From Microbacterium foliorum (GTDB taxonomy: Bacteria; Actinomycetota; Actinomycetes; Actinomycetales; Microbacteriaceae), in assembly GCF_006385575.1 (NCBI RefSeq), contig NZ_CP041040.1:1240001-1304000 (forward strand): 64,000 bases of DNA. The letters run 5' to 3'. Below are positions 32,910-41,884 of this stretch, one piece after another. Positions within the stretch are counted from its first letter, which is position 1; each line of letters begins with the position of its first letter. The notes under the pieces are model-generated. The model made no database searches. It had not been told where the DNA came from and worked only from the letters and a program-made list of their open reading frames with translations. The position numbers and the translations under genes are program-made.

Positions 32910-34627
32910 GCGCGCTCGAAGCCCTCGACGATCGACAGCGGGAGGCGGCATCCGTTCTGCGCGGTCCTGTCGCCGTGCTGGCCGGCGCGGGGACGGGCAA
33001 GACCCGTGTGATCACGCACAGGATCGCCCACGGTGTCGACACAGGCGCGTACTCGCCGTCACGGGTGATGGCGGTGACCTTCACCGCGAAGGCGGCGGGG
33101 GAGCTCCGGGGGCGCCTGCGCGCTCTCGGGGTCGAGGGCGTAGCCGCACGCACGTTCCATGCCGCCGCGCTCGCCCAGCTCAACTTCTTCTGGCCGACGT
33201 TGGCCGGCTCGCCCGCTCCGTCGATCATCGACAACAAGGTGAGGCTGCTCGGTCAGGCCGCGGACTCGATGCGTCTGCGCCCGAGCACTGCGACTCTCCG
33301 TGACATCGCCTCGGAGATCGAATGGCGCAAGGTGTCGATGCTTTCGATCGAACAGCACTCGCTGCTCGGCCGAACGATGAGCGGAATCGACTCCGCGCAG
33401 TTCGTCGAGCTGCAACAGCGCTACGAGGCGCTGAAGGACGAGCGGCGTCAACTCGATTTCGAGGACGTGCTGCTGGCATGCGCCGGCATGCTCGAAGCGG
33501 AGCCGCGCGTCGCCGCATCCGTGCACGAGCAGTATCGCCACTTCACAGTCGACGAGTACCAGGACGTCTCGCCGCTCCAGAACCGACTGCTCGAGCTCTG
33601 GCTGGGCGACCGCAAGGACATCTGCGTCGTCGGAGATGCGAGCCAGACCATCTACTCGTTCGCCGGAGCCGAACAGCGATTCCTGCTCGAGTTCGAGCGG
33701 CGGCATCCGGATGCCACGGTCGTGCGGCTCGAGACCAACTACCGTTCGCAGGCGCCGATCCTCGAAGCGGCCAACGCCCTCATGAAGGGCCGGCCGGGTG
33801 CGCTCGAGCTCATCCCGGCGAGGGAGACGTTCAACGCGGAATCGCCCACGGTCACGGCGTACGACTCCGAGCGCGACGAGGCCGAGGGGATCGCCGCTGC
33901 CGTGGCGGCGCGAATCGAAGCCGGGGCCTCGCCCTCGGAGATCGCGGTGCTCTATCGCGCCCATGCGCAATCTGCCGTGCTGCAACAGGCGCTCGCCGCA
34001 GAGGGGATCCCGACATCGGTGCTGGGCGGAACGCGGTTCTTCGCGATGCCGGAGGTGCGTCAGGCGATCCTGGCGTTGCGGGCCGCAGCCGTCGCTCCGA
34101 CGGAGCAGGGATTCCTCCCCGGCGTGCAACGCGTCCTCCGCGAGCTGGGGCTCTCCGATGAGCCGCCCGCAGCCGGCGGTGCGCAGCGCGACGGATGGGA
34201 GGCTCGGCGCGCGATCCTGCGTCTCGCGGAGGATGCCGGGCCGGACGAGAACCTGCGCACCTTCAGCGATGCGCTCATGGCGCGAGCGAAAGACCAGCAC
34301 GAGCCCACGATGCGCACCGTGACGCTCTCGACCCTGCACGCCGCCAAGGGCCTCGAATGGCCGCACGTCCACCTCGCCGGCTGGGCGGAGGGCGCCCTTC
34401 CGATCTCGTACGCCACCGGCTTCGAGGCGATCGATGAAGAACGCCGCCTCGCCTACGTCGGTGTCACGCGGGCCGCGCGTACTCTCTCGCTGTCGTGGTC
34501 GCGCTCAGCGGGGCGAGGGGAGCGGGCACCGTCGCGGTTCCTGGCAGAGATGGGAACGACTGCTCGCGGCACCGGCATTCTTCGTGAAATGTCACCGAGC
34601 GCCACTCGCGCCGACCATCGCCGCTGA
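32906..34627 (+). CDS. uvrD2: UvrD2-type SF1 DNA helicase lacking the C-terminal domains
   Basis: 573 residues from GTG overlapping the nudC stop. Motifs: LAGAGTGKTRVI (25-36), VTFTAKAAGELRGRL, FTVDEYQDVSPLQ, GDASQTIYSFAGA, LETNYRSQ, LSTLHAAKGLEWPHV and AYVGVTRAARTLSLSW. It stops about 45 residues after motif VI. M. tuberculosis UvrD2 (about 700 residues) continues with an HRDC domain and a tetracysteine module that confers helicase activity; neither is present. The last 164 bases overlap the convergent cyclodehydratase-like gene. Confidence 0.87.
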   Translation: MSALEALDDRQREAASVLRGPVAVLAGAGTGKTRVITHRIAHGVDTGAYSPSRVMAVTFTAKAAGELRGRLRALGVEGVAARTFHAAALAQLNFFWPTLAGSPAPSIIDNKVRLLGQAADSMRLRPSTATLRDIASEIEWRKVSMLSIEQHSLLGRTMSGIDSAQFVELQQRYEALKDERRQLDFEDVLLACAGMLEAEPRVAASVHEQYRHFTVDEYQDVSPLQNRLLELWLGDRKDICVVGDASQTIYSFAGAEQRFLLEFERRHPDATVVRLETNYRSQAPILEAANALMKGRPGALELIPARETFNAESPTVTAYDSERDEAEGIAAAVAARIEAGASPSEIAVLYRAHAQSAVLQQALAAEGIPTSVLGGTRFFAMPEVRQAILALRAAAVAPTEQGFLPGVQRVLRELGLSDEPPAAGGAQRDGWEARRAILRLAEDAGPDENLRTFSDALMARAKDQHEPTMRTVTLSTLHAAKGLEWPHVHLAGWAEGALPISYATGFEAIDEERRLAYVGVTRAARTLSLSWSRSAGRGERAPSRFLAEMGTTARGTGILREMSPSATRADHRR

Positions 34628-35330
34628 CTTCGACGAACGAGCCCGCCGACGATGTCTCCGCGAGTAGCCGTGCGACGAGCGTCGCCGCGTCCGCGATCCG
34701 CGCGGCGCTGATCGGACCTGACGCTCGTCCGATGAGCTGAGCGTGCATCCGCGGCCAGGCATCGTCGCGCTCACGCTCATGCTCGTCGCGGCAGGTGAGA
34801 CAAGGGGATTCGCCGGGCACGACCAGGGGGCCGACGGTCGTCCGCCCTCGCTCGAGTGCCACGGGGAGGTGGGAGGTGTCGTCGCGAAGGTAGCGGGCGA
34901 AGTGCAGGGCGGCGGCTGCGCCCTCGACCAGCACCACTCCGATGTCGGTGGGGTTCTCACGTGTTCCGGCGGCGATGCCCTCATCGAGGAGCGCTTCGCG
35001 CATCCGGTACTCGCAACGGGCGTCGGCGACGTCGATGCTCTCCACCCACGCGGCTCTCGGAGCCGGGGCATCGTCGACGAGCAGCGGCTCGAGTCGTGAG
35101 AGGAGCATCCGTGCCTCCGCTCGGGGTGCACCGGCGGCGTGCGCCACCACATCGAACGCCGTGCGCCGGAACCCGGCGGCCATCCGACCGATGAGACGCT
35201 CGACCCACGGCTCGGACGCCGCGATGCGCAGTGTGCCCTCGATGCCGATCTGCAGGGTCTCACCGTCTCGCCAGAGCAGCGGAACGGCGGGATCCAGGCG
35301 GGTGATGGTCTTGGGTGTCAGAGGAGACAT
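34464..35330 (-). CDS. Orphan cyclodehydratase/ThiF-E1-like zinc protein
   Basis: 288 residues. An N-terminal part (WRDGETLQIGIEGTLRIAA, then helix-rich to about 85) resembles the leader-peptide-binding region of TOMM cyclodehydratases. The middle resembles a degenerate E1/ThiF Rossmann domain. The clearest feature is a structural zinc site: C177xxC180 and C252xC254. Homologues labelled bacteriocin-biosynthesis cyclodehydratase domain protein sit next to uvrD2 across actinobacteria (Rv3196 in M. tuberculosis). No GxGxxG loop is seen, and no YcaO, dehydrogenase or precursor peptide gene is nearby, so a role in RiPP synthesis is not supported here. The last about 25 residues lie antisense to uvrD2. 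Confidence 0.7.
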   Translation of the reverse strand: MSPLTPKTITRLDPAVPLLWRDGETLQIGIEGTLRIAASEPWVERLIGRMAAGFRRTAFDVVAHAAGAPRAEARMLLSRLEPLLVDDAPAPRAAWVESIDVADARCEYRMREALLDEGIAAGTRENPTDIGVVLVEGAAAALHFARYLRDDTSHLPVALERGRTTVGPLVVPGESPCLTCRDEHERERDDAWPRMHAQLIGRASGPISAARIADAATLVARLLAETSSAGSFVEVSGDGRREWRSVTFHEECRCREQSFPSLPGTATVPAPLAPLSATTTAREYARPA

Positions 35331-35404
35331 CCCTCGATTCTGCGGAAACCCGAGCTCCCGATGGGGGAGTCTCGGGCATCCGTGGAAAAGTCAGCGCATC
35401 CTGC

Positions 35405-36811
35405 TCACACCGGACGGTCGCCTCCCGGGCCGTCACCGCCGTCGGAGTCCTGCTCGCCCTCCGACTCCTCGGGCTGCTCGCCCGAGAAATCGTCGCCGTC
35501 GAGCAGGCGCGCCAGTGCCTCGTCGAACTCATCTGCGACAGGCTGCTCTCCTCGTGCGCTCGCCTGGAGCCGCGCGACGAGTGCAGACGGGTCGTCGATG
35601 TCCTCTGAGGTGGGCATGAGGTCGGGGTAGTCCCACAGCGCGTCGCGCCCTGCGATGCCCACGGCGTCGGTCACCGCCTGCCACATCGCCGACGCCTCGC
35701 GCAGTCGCCGAGGCCGAAGCTTGAGGCCCACGAGGGCGCCGAGAGCATCTTCAGCCGGGCCACCCACAGCGCGGCGGCGGCGGGCCGCCTCGGCGATGCG
35801 GGACCCGTCTGGCAGACGAGAGGTGGCCTGCGCGGTCACGACGTCGACCCAGCCGTCGATCGTCGCCACGAGATTCTCGAGACGAGCGAGTGCCTCGCGC
35901 TGTGCCTCCGTCTGCGTGGGCAGCAGGGCGCCGCCCTCGATCGCTGCGCGGAGCTCCTCGGGGTTCGACGGGTCGAGGCGGCTCGCGACGTCTTCGAGTG
36001 CATCGACATCGACCGTGACCCCACGGGCGAAATCGGTGATCTGCGCCATGACATGCAGGTGCAGCCACTTCGAATGGCGATACAGCCGGGCATAGGCGAG
36101 CTCGCGCGTCGCCAGGTAGAGGGTGATCTGGTCTTCGGGGATCTCGAGACCCTCGCCGAACGCCGTCAGGTTCTGGGGGATGACTGCCGCGGTTCCGGCG
36201 GGAAGCACGGGGATGCCGACATCTCCGCCGGACACCACCTCTAGCGCGAGGTTGCCGAGCACCTGCCCGAACTGGGCGGCGAACACCGAGCCGCCGAGAC
36301 CGCGCATGAGCTTGCCCGCGCCCTGCACGACGTCGCGCATCTCCTCGGGCACCTGCGTGTCGAGGGCGCTGGTGAGCGCATCGGCGATGCTCGTCGACAC
36401 GGGGTCGGCGATCTCCTTCCACACGGGCAGGGTCGCTTCGACCCATTCGCCGCGCGTCATCGCCTTGGGCGACTCGGCGAGCTCGGAGATCGTCGTCGCC
36501 TCGCCGAGCCACAGGTCGGCGAGTGCGAACGAGTCGACGAGCGAACTCCGTGAGCCGTCGGTGATGCCGAGGCCGTCGCGGTTGGCGATGTGCAGGGCCT
36601 GACGCAGCGCATTCTCCCAGGCGTCACCGCCGAACGCGCCCTGCAGCTGCGACATGATCGTCTGCATCATCGCCGGGTCGAGCTGGATCCCATCCATGCC
36701 CGCGAAGGCGTTCTGCAGCGCCTCGGGGTCGATATCGCCGCCACCCTGGCCGGACATCATTCGTCGGAGGAACTCCTGGAAGTCCTCGGGGGTCGGGTCG
36801 TTGTCTGACAT
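35405..36811 (-). CDS. Zincin_2 family protein with degenerate active site
   Basis: 468 residues. This is the actinobacterial DUF2342/zincin_2 family (Rv3195-like), almost entirely helical, with an acidic C-terminal tail. Members with an active site have HExxH; here the same position reads R236-E-L-A-Y240 in TRELAYARLYRHSKWL, so both zinc histidines are gone. The residues after it (ARLYRHSKWL) still match, so this is a real family member that has lost or never had peptidase activity. It is divergent from the Lon-like protease gene, again as in Mycobacterium. Confidence 0.82.
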   Translation of the reverse strand: MSDNDPTPEDFQEFLRRMMSGQGGGDIDPEALQNAFAGMDGIQLDPAMMQTIMSQLQGAFGGDAWENALRQALHIANRDGLGITDGSRSSLVDSFALADLWLGEATTISELAESPKAMTRGEWVEATLPVWKEIADPVSTSIADALTSALDTQVPEEMRDVVQGAGKLMRGLGGSVFAAQFGQVLGNLALEVVSGGDVGIPVLPAGTAAVIPQNLTAFGEGLEIPEDQITLYLATRELAYARLYRHSKWLHLHVMAQITDFARGVTVDVDALEDVASRLDPSNPEELRAAIEGGALLPTQTEAQREALARLENLVATIDGWVDVVTAQATSRLPDGSRIAEAARRRRAVGGPAEDALGALVGLKLRPRRLREASAMWQAVTDAVGIAGRDALWDYPDLMPTSEDIDDPSALVARLQASARGEQPVADEFDEALARLLDGDDFSGEQPEESEGEQDSDGGDGPGGDRPV

Positions 36812-36928
36812 GTCGCTCGCCTCTCAGCACGCCTAAAGCCGTGCCATCTACGCTAGTCACAGGATCGGCCGCGAGACCCCGAAGCGGGCAGATCGCTGTA
36901 CGCCGCCCGCGAACGACGGAGGAACCCT

Positions 36929-38023
36929 GTGGATCGAACCCGGCCTGTGAAGCTCGGACTGGGCGTCTGGGCGCTGGTCGTCGCGCTGATCGCGCTCGTC
37001 GTGCTGACCTTCCTCCCGACGCCGTACGTCATCCAGCGTCCCGGCCCGGTCTACGACACCCTCGGCACGGCGGCCGGTGCAGACGGCGAGCAGGTTCCCC
37101 TGATTCAGGTCGAGGGCACCGAGACCTTCGAGACCGCCGGGTCGCTCGACCTCACGACCGTGCAGGTCGTCGGCAACCGCGAGCGCACGCCGAGCTGGTT
37201 CGAGCTCGCTCTGGCCTGGACGGATTCCTCGAGAGCGGTGGTCCCGCTCGACTCGGTGTTCCCCGAGGGGGTCACGACAGAGGAGCGGGACGAACGCAAC
37301 GCGACGCTCATGGTCGACTCGCAGCACGAGGCGACCGCCGCGGCGCTCAACGAGCTCGGCTACGACACCGGAGCCGAGGTCGTCGTGCAGGAGGTCATCG
37401 AGGACGCTCCGGCCGAGGGCGCTCTCGAGGCGGAAGATGTCATCACCGCTGTCGACGGCGCCGCGGTGACCTCGGCCAAGCAGCTGCGTCAGGCGATCCA
37501 GGATGCAGCCGGCGCACCTGTCGAGCTCACGGTGCAGCGGGCCGGCGAAGACCAGGTCGTCGAGGTGACACCCGCGAAGCAGACCGACGGAGACGTGACG
37601 ACGTGGTTGATCGGGGTCACCCTGCGCACCGACTACGACTTCGAGATCGATGTGACACTCCAGCTCGACAACGTCGGAGGGCCGAGCGCCGGCATGATGT
37701 TCGCACTCGGCATCATCGACACCGTCACCGAGGGAGAGCTCAACGGCGGAGAGAACGTCGCCGGTACCGGCACGATCGAAGCCGACGGCACCGTCGGACC
37801 GATCGGCGGCATCCGGCAGAAGCTCTACGGCGCTCGTGATGCGGGAGCGGACTACTTCCTCGCACCGTCGACGAACTGCGACGAGGTCGTCGGCCATGTG
37901 CCGGACGGCCTCACCGTGATCAGCACGTCGACGCTGGAGGAATCGCTCGCGGCGCTCGACGTGATCGCCGAGGGCGGCGACGTAGGATCGCTCCCGTCAT
38001 GCGACGTCGTGACCTCCCCGTGA
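36929..38023 (+). CDS. Membrane-anchored PDZ/Lon-like protease
   Basis: 364 residues from GTG with a GGAGGA ribosome binding site. One N-terminal membrane helix (about 11-30), a PDZ domain (about 140-215, VVVQEVIEDAPAEGALEAEDVITAVDG) and a C-terminal S16 Lon protease domain. The catalytic serine is in GGPSAGMMFALG and the lysine in GGIRQKLYGA. The protease faces the exterior. It resembles Rv3194c and B. subtilis YlbL. Substrates unknown; the PDZ domain probably gates it by binding C-termini. Confidence 0.9.
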   Translation: MDRTRPVKLGLGVWALVVALIALVVLTFLPTPYVIQRPGPVYDTLGTAAGADGEQVPLIQVEGTETFETAGSLDLTTVQVVGNRERTPSWFELALAWTDSSRAVVPLDSVFPEGVTTEERDERNATLMVDSQHEATAAALNELGYDTGAEVVVQEVIEDAPAEGALEAEDVITAVDGAAVTSAKQLRQAIQDAAGAPVELTVQRAGEDQVVEVTPAKQTDGDVTTWLIGVTLRTDYDFEIDVTLQLDNVGGPSAGMMFALGIIDTVTEGELNGGENVAGTGTIEADGTVGPIGGIRQKLYGARDAGADYFLAPSTNCDEVVGHVPDGLTVISTSTLEESLAALDVIAEGGDVGSLPSCDVVTSP

Positions 38024-38057
38024 CAGGGATGACAGCCGCAGCACAGTAAGGCGTGCC

Positions 38058-38063
38058 TAGGAT
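38058..38063 (+). promoter_or_regulatory. -10 box of the UPF0182 gene (leaderless)
   Basis: TAGGAT, six bases (gggaag) before the GTG start. Confidence 0.5.
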
Positions 38064-38069
38064 GGGAAG

Positions 38070-40967
38070 GTGACCTCGACTTCTGCACCGAACCCGGCCA
38101 CTCCCCGAACCTCGCGACGAATCTTCGGCATCTCGTTGGCGATCATCGCCGCGCTGATCGCCGCCTTCTTCGTCTTCGCGTCGCTCTACACCGAATACCT
38201 CTGGTTCGACCAGGTGGGCTTCGAGGGAGTTCTCACCACCCAATGGATCGCCACGGCGGTGATGTTCGTCGTCGGATTCCTCGGGATGGCAGTGCCTCTG
38301 TTCGTGGCCATCCAGCTCGCGTACCGTCTGCGCCCCGTCTACGTGCGGCTCAGCTCGCAGCTGGACAGGTACCAGGAGGTCATCGAGCCGCTCCGGCGTC
38401 TCGCGATGTGGGGCATGCCGATCTTCTTCGGCCTGTTCGCGGGCTTCTCCGCGGCGAGCCAGTGGAAGACCGTCTGGCTGTGGGTGAACGGTGTCGCGAC
38501 TGACACGGTCGACCCGCAGTTCGGCGTCGACACGGGCTTCTACATGTTCGCGATGCCCTTCTACTCGATCCTCCTGGCCTTCGTGTCGGCGGTCCTGCTG
38601 CTCACGCTCATCGTGACGGCGCTGGTGTCGTACCTCTATGGGTCCGTCCGCATCGGCCAGGGCGAGCTGCGCATCTCCAAGCCCGCTCGCATCCAGCTCG
38701 CGATCATCGCCGGTCTCTACCTGCTGGTGCAGGCGGCGAGCCTCTGGCTCGACCGCTACAAGACCCTCGTCGCCGAGGACGACCGCATCGTCGGTCCCGC
38801 GTACACCGGTGTCAACGCGACGATCCCCGGTCTCGCGATCCTCACGATCATCGCCGCGATCGTGGCGATCCTCTTCTTCGTCACCGCCGTCATCGGTCGC
38901 TGGCGCTTCCCGCTCGCCGCGACCGCGCTGCTGATCGTCGCCTCGCTCGTCGTGGGCGTCGGCTTCCCCTGGGCGGTGACCACCTTCCAGGTGGCCCCCA
39001 ACCAGAACGCCTACCAGGCCGAGTTCTATCAGCGGAACATCGACGGCACCAAGGAGGCGTACGGGGTCGCCAATCTCGAGACCACGCCGTTCGAGGCCGA
39101 GACCGACGCCGAGGCCGGTCAGCTGCGCGAGGATGCCGAGACCACGGCGTCCATCCGCATCGTCGACCCCGCCGTGATCAGCCCGGCCGTCCGCCAGCTC
39201 GAGCAGTACCGCGGGTACTACCAGTTCCAGCAGAACCTCGATGTCGATCGCTACGAGATCGACGGTGAGATGCAGGACACCGTGGTGTCCGTGCGAGACC
39301 TCGACATGGAAGGCGTCGACGTCAGCAACTGGAACAACCGCGCCGCCGTCTACACCCACGGCTACGGCCTGGTGGTCGCAGCGGGCAACCAGCGCACGCC
39401 CGACGGCGAGCCGGTCTTCCTCGAGCGCGGCATCCCGTCTGCGGGCTTCCTCACCGAGCAGGAGGAGTTCGAGCCCCGCGTGTACTTCGGTGAGAACTCG
39501 CCCGAGTACTCGATCGTGGGCTCTCCCGATGGCACCGACCCCGTCGAGATCGACTACCCGCGCGGCAAGGACGGCTCGACCGAGACCAAGACCACGTTCG
39601 AAGGCGACGGCGGACCGCAGATCGGCAGCACCTTCACGAAGCTGCTCTACGCCCTGAAGTTCCAGTCGGAGCAGATCCTGTTCTCCAACCTGGTGAACGA
39701 GGAATCTCAGATCCTCTACGACCGCGACCCCACGACGCGTGTGCAGAAGGTCGCACCGTACCTCGAGCTCGACAGCGACCCGTACCCCAGCGTGGTCGAC
39801 GGACGCGTCGTCTGGATCGTCGACGGCTACACGACGAGCGCGACCTACCCGTACTCGACGAACGTGAGTCTGTCGGAGGCGATCGCCGATTCGAACATCC
39901 CGTCGCCCACCCTCGCGATCGACGAGATCAACTACATCCGCAACTCGGTCAAGGCGACGGTCGATGCCTACGACGGCTCGGTGACGCTGTACGCATGGGA
40001 CGAAGAGGATCCCGTGCTGCAGACGTGGCAGAACATCTACCCGTCGACGCTGAAGCCCGTGAGCGACATGTCGGCTGATCTGATGAGCCACGTGCGCTAC
40101 CCGACCGACCTGTTCAAGGTCCAGCGCGACATCCTCGGGATCTACCACATCGACACCGCGGGCTCGTTCGCGCAGCAGGACAACCGTTGGCAGACGCCCA
40201 ACGACCCGCGCAGCGACGCGGTCCTGCAGCCGCCCTACTACCTGACGATGCAGATGCCGGGGCAGGACTCTCCGCGGTTCTCGATGTTCTCCACCTTCAT
40301 CCCGTCGGCGACGGGCAGCGGTGGCAACCGCGACGTGCTGATGGGCTACCTCGCTGTGGACTCGGATGCCGGGTCGGAGGCGGGCGTGAAGGCCGAAGGC
40401 TATGGCCAGCTGCGGATGCTCGAGATCGACACCGATACGACGGTGCCCGGCCCCGGTCAGGTGCAGAACACCTACAACTCCGACACCGCCGTGGTGCCGC
40501 AGCTCAACCTGCTGCAGCAGGGAGAGTCCGAGGTGCTCTACGGCAACCTGCTGACGCTGCCCGTGGGTGGCGGTCTGCTCTATGTGCAGCCGGTCTACGT
40601 GCAGTCCTCGGAGGGCACGAAGCTCCCTCGTCTGCAGAAGGTCCTCGTGGCCTTCGGCGACAAGGTCGCGTTCGAGGACACGCTGACCGCGGCCCTCGAC
40701 ACGCTGTTCGGCGGCGACGCGGGTGCGGCCGGTGGAGACGACCAGGTCGAGCCCACCGAACCGGACCCGGACACCGGTGAGGTCCCGACCGAGCCGACCG
40801 CCCCGACCGACGTCGAGGCGGAGGCCCTCGCGGCAGCGCAGCAGGCGCTGACCGACCGTGAGGCAGCGCTCAAAGAGGGTGACCTGACCAAGTTCGCCGA
40901 GGCCGACAAGCGGCTCACGGATGCCGTGAACACGCTGCTCGGGCTGGAACAAGGCGCGGGGGAGTAA
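38070..40967 (+). CDS. UPF0182 large membrane protein
   Basis: 965 residues from GTG. Seven hydrophobic helices occupy roughly residues 20-320, including SLYTEYLWFDQVGF after helix 1, a UPF0182 hallmark. The remaining 600 residues form a large extracytoplasmic domain ending in an acidic, Thr/Pro-rich segment and a short coiled helix. The family (Rv3193c) is universal in actinobacteria, linked by position to the Lon-like protease, and of unknown function; a role in envelope assembly is plausible but unproven. Confidence 0.92.
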   Translation: MTSTSAPNPATPRTSRRIFGISLAIIAALIAAFFVFASLYTEYLWFDQVGFEGVLTTQWIATAVMFVVGFLGMAVPLFVAIQLAYRLRPVYVRLSSQLDRYQEVIEPLRRLAMWGMPIFFGLFAGFSAASQWKTVWLWVNGVATDTVDPQFGVDTGFYMFAMPFYSILLAFVSAVLLLTLIVTALVSYLYGSVRIGQGELRISKPARIQLAIIAGLYLLVQAASLWLDRYKTLVAEDDRIVGPAYTGVNATIPGLAILTIIAAIVAILFFVTAVIGRWRFPLAATALLIVASLVVGVGFPWAVTTFQVAPNQNAYQAEFYQRNIDGTKEAYGVANLETTPFEAETDAEAGQLREDAETTASIRIVDPAVISPAVRQLEQYRGYYQFQQNLDVDRYEIDGEMQDTVVSVRDLDMEGVDVSNWNNRAAVYTHGYGLVVAAGNQRTPDGEPVFLERGIPSAGFLTEQEEFEPRVYFGENSPEYSIVGSPDGTDPVEIDYPRGKDGSTETKTTFEGDGGPQIGSTFTKLLYALKFQSEQILFSNLVNEESQILYDRDPTTRVQKVAPYLELDSDPYPSVVDGRVVWIVDGYTTSATYPYSTNVSLSEAIADSNIPSPTLAIDEINYIRNSVKATVDAYDGSVTLYAWDEEDPVLQTWQNIYPSTLKPVSDMSADLMSHVRYPTDLFKVQRDILGIYHIDTAGSFAQQDNRWQTPNDPRSDAVLQPPYYLTMQMPGQDSPRFSMFSTFIPSATGSGGNRDVLMGYLAVDSDAGSEAGVKAEGYGQLRMLEIDTDTTVPGPGQVQNTYNSDTAVVPQLNLLQQGESEVLYGNLLTLPVGGGLLYVQPVYVQSSEGTKLPRLQKVLVAFGDKVAFEDTLTAALDTLFGGDAGAAGGDDQVEPTEPDPDTGEVPTEPTAPTDVEAEALAAAQQALTDREAALKEGDLTKFAEADKRLTDAVNTLLGLEQGAGE

Positions 40968-40979
40968 ACCCTCTGCGGC

Positions 40980-41015
40980 GAAGGATGCCGCCCCTCTCGA
41001 GGGGCGGCATCCTTC
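40980..41015. terminator. Bidirectional terminator
   Basis: A perfect 16-bp stem GAAGGATGCCGCCCCT / AGGGGCGGCATCCTTC around a CTCG loop, 13 bases after the UPF0182 stop and before the convergent membrane-protein gene. Confidence 0.8.
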
Positions 41016-41071
41016 GTCTCCGGCCAGATCGCTCGCGGTCTCGGAAGGCACCGCGTGAGAAAGCGGTTCGG

Positions 41072-41662
41072 TCAGTCCGCGTCGTAGCGGCACGTGACGG
41101 CGCCGGTGCCGCTCAGCTCGACGACCAGCTCGCCGTTCCACAGGATCTGACAGCTCACGGTCGAGTCCGAGTCGTCGTCCGGAGCGGTGACGGCGATCTC
41201 CGCCGAATCCCCCGTCGTCGTGTACTGCTTCCAGCCGCTGGAAGCCCACTCCTCGTCGTACGACTTCGTGTCATCGGCGAACGAGACCGTGAAGGTGGGC
41301 CCGCCCGTGGCGCGCACCTCGACCTGATTGAGGCCGTTGCCGCCGAGGACGCCGACGGCCATCACGACGATCAAGACGAGATCGACGACGAGCGCGACCG
41401 CTGCGACGATGACGGCTGCTGTTCCCGCGCGGGGCACCGCAGAGCGCATACCTCGAACGCCCAGCAGGAGAGCCGCGATCGCCAGAAACGCAGCGACTGC
41501 TGCGATGGGTAGCAGAGCAGCGATCGGCAAGAAGAGCACGATCAGTGCGGCAGAGAGCAGCAGCGCCACGGCGCCGGTCCAGATGCCGATGAGCGCGCGC
41601 CGTGATGAGCCGGATGCGGGCGCGTGACGGTTTCCCGCGGCGTTGTCGGGCGTCTGCGTCAT
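41072..41662 (-). CDS. Membrane protein with MmpS-like extracytoplasmic domain
   Basis: 196 residues. A hydrophilic N-terminus (about 1-22) is followed by three or four hydrophobic segments (about 23-65 and 78-105, DUF4190-like) and then an external beta domain (VEVRATGGPTFTVSFADDTKSY to the end) that resembles MmpS C-terminal domains, with two cysteines (SCQILW, VTCRYDAD) placed for a disulfide. Start at the ATG preceded by GGAGG. Without an MmpL partner nearby its job is open. Confidence 0.7.
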   Translation of the reverse strand: MTQTPDNAAGNRHAPASGSSRRALIGIWTGAVALLLSAALIVLFLPIAALLPIAAVAAFLAIAALLLGVRGMRSAVPRAGTAAVIVAAVALVVDLVLIVVMAVGVLGGNGLNQVEVRATGGPTFTVSFADDTKSYDEEWASSGWKQYTTTGDSAEIAVTAPDDDSDSTVSCQILWNGELVVELSGTGAVTCRYDAD

Positions 41663-41884
41663 GGTGGACCTCCGGGTCGTTGTTCTCCGCGGACCGTACG
41701 GCGATCGATGGTCGCGCCGTTCGGTTGGACAGTCTAACCAGAGGTGCCACATGTGAGGCGGTCGTCGTCCTGCCGCGAGCGAAGCAGCCGGGCATTCGAT
41801 TAGTCTCTCCGAGAGGGTGCCCCGATGATTCGAGAGGACATACGGCCGGCACTCATCGAAATCGAGACTGGAGGGGATCGAGAC

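Noticed and set aside
34464..35330. RiPP/TOMM biosynthetic cluster
   Set aside because: The cyclodehydratase-like gene has no precursor, YcaO, dehydrogenase or transporter partner here, and its neighbourhood is conserved housekeeping.
37920..41249. 1109-codon minus-strand open frame
   Set aside because: Antisense to the UPF0182 gene; composition is a typical high-GC shadow with no recognisable domain.
41663..41884. Promoter pair in the 222-bp divergent gap
   Set aside because: TTGGAC and GATTAG elements are visible but not at acceptable mutual spacing; only the GGAGGGG ribosome binding site is reported.
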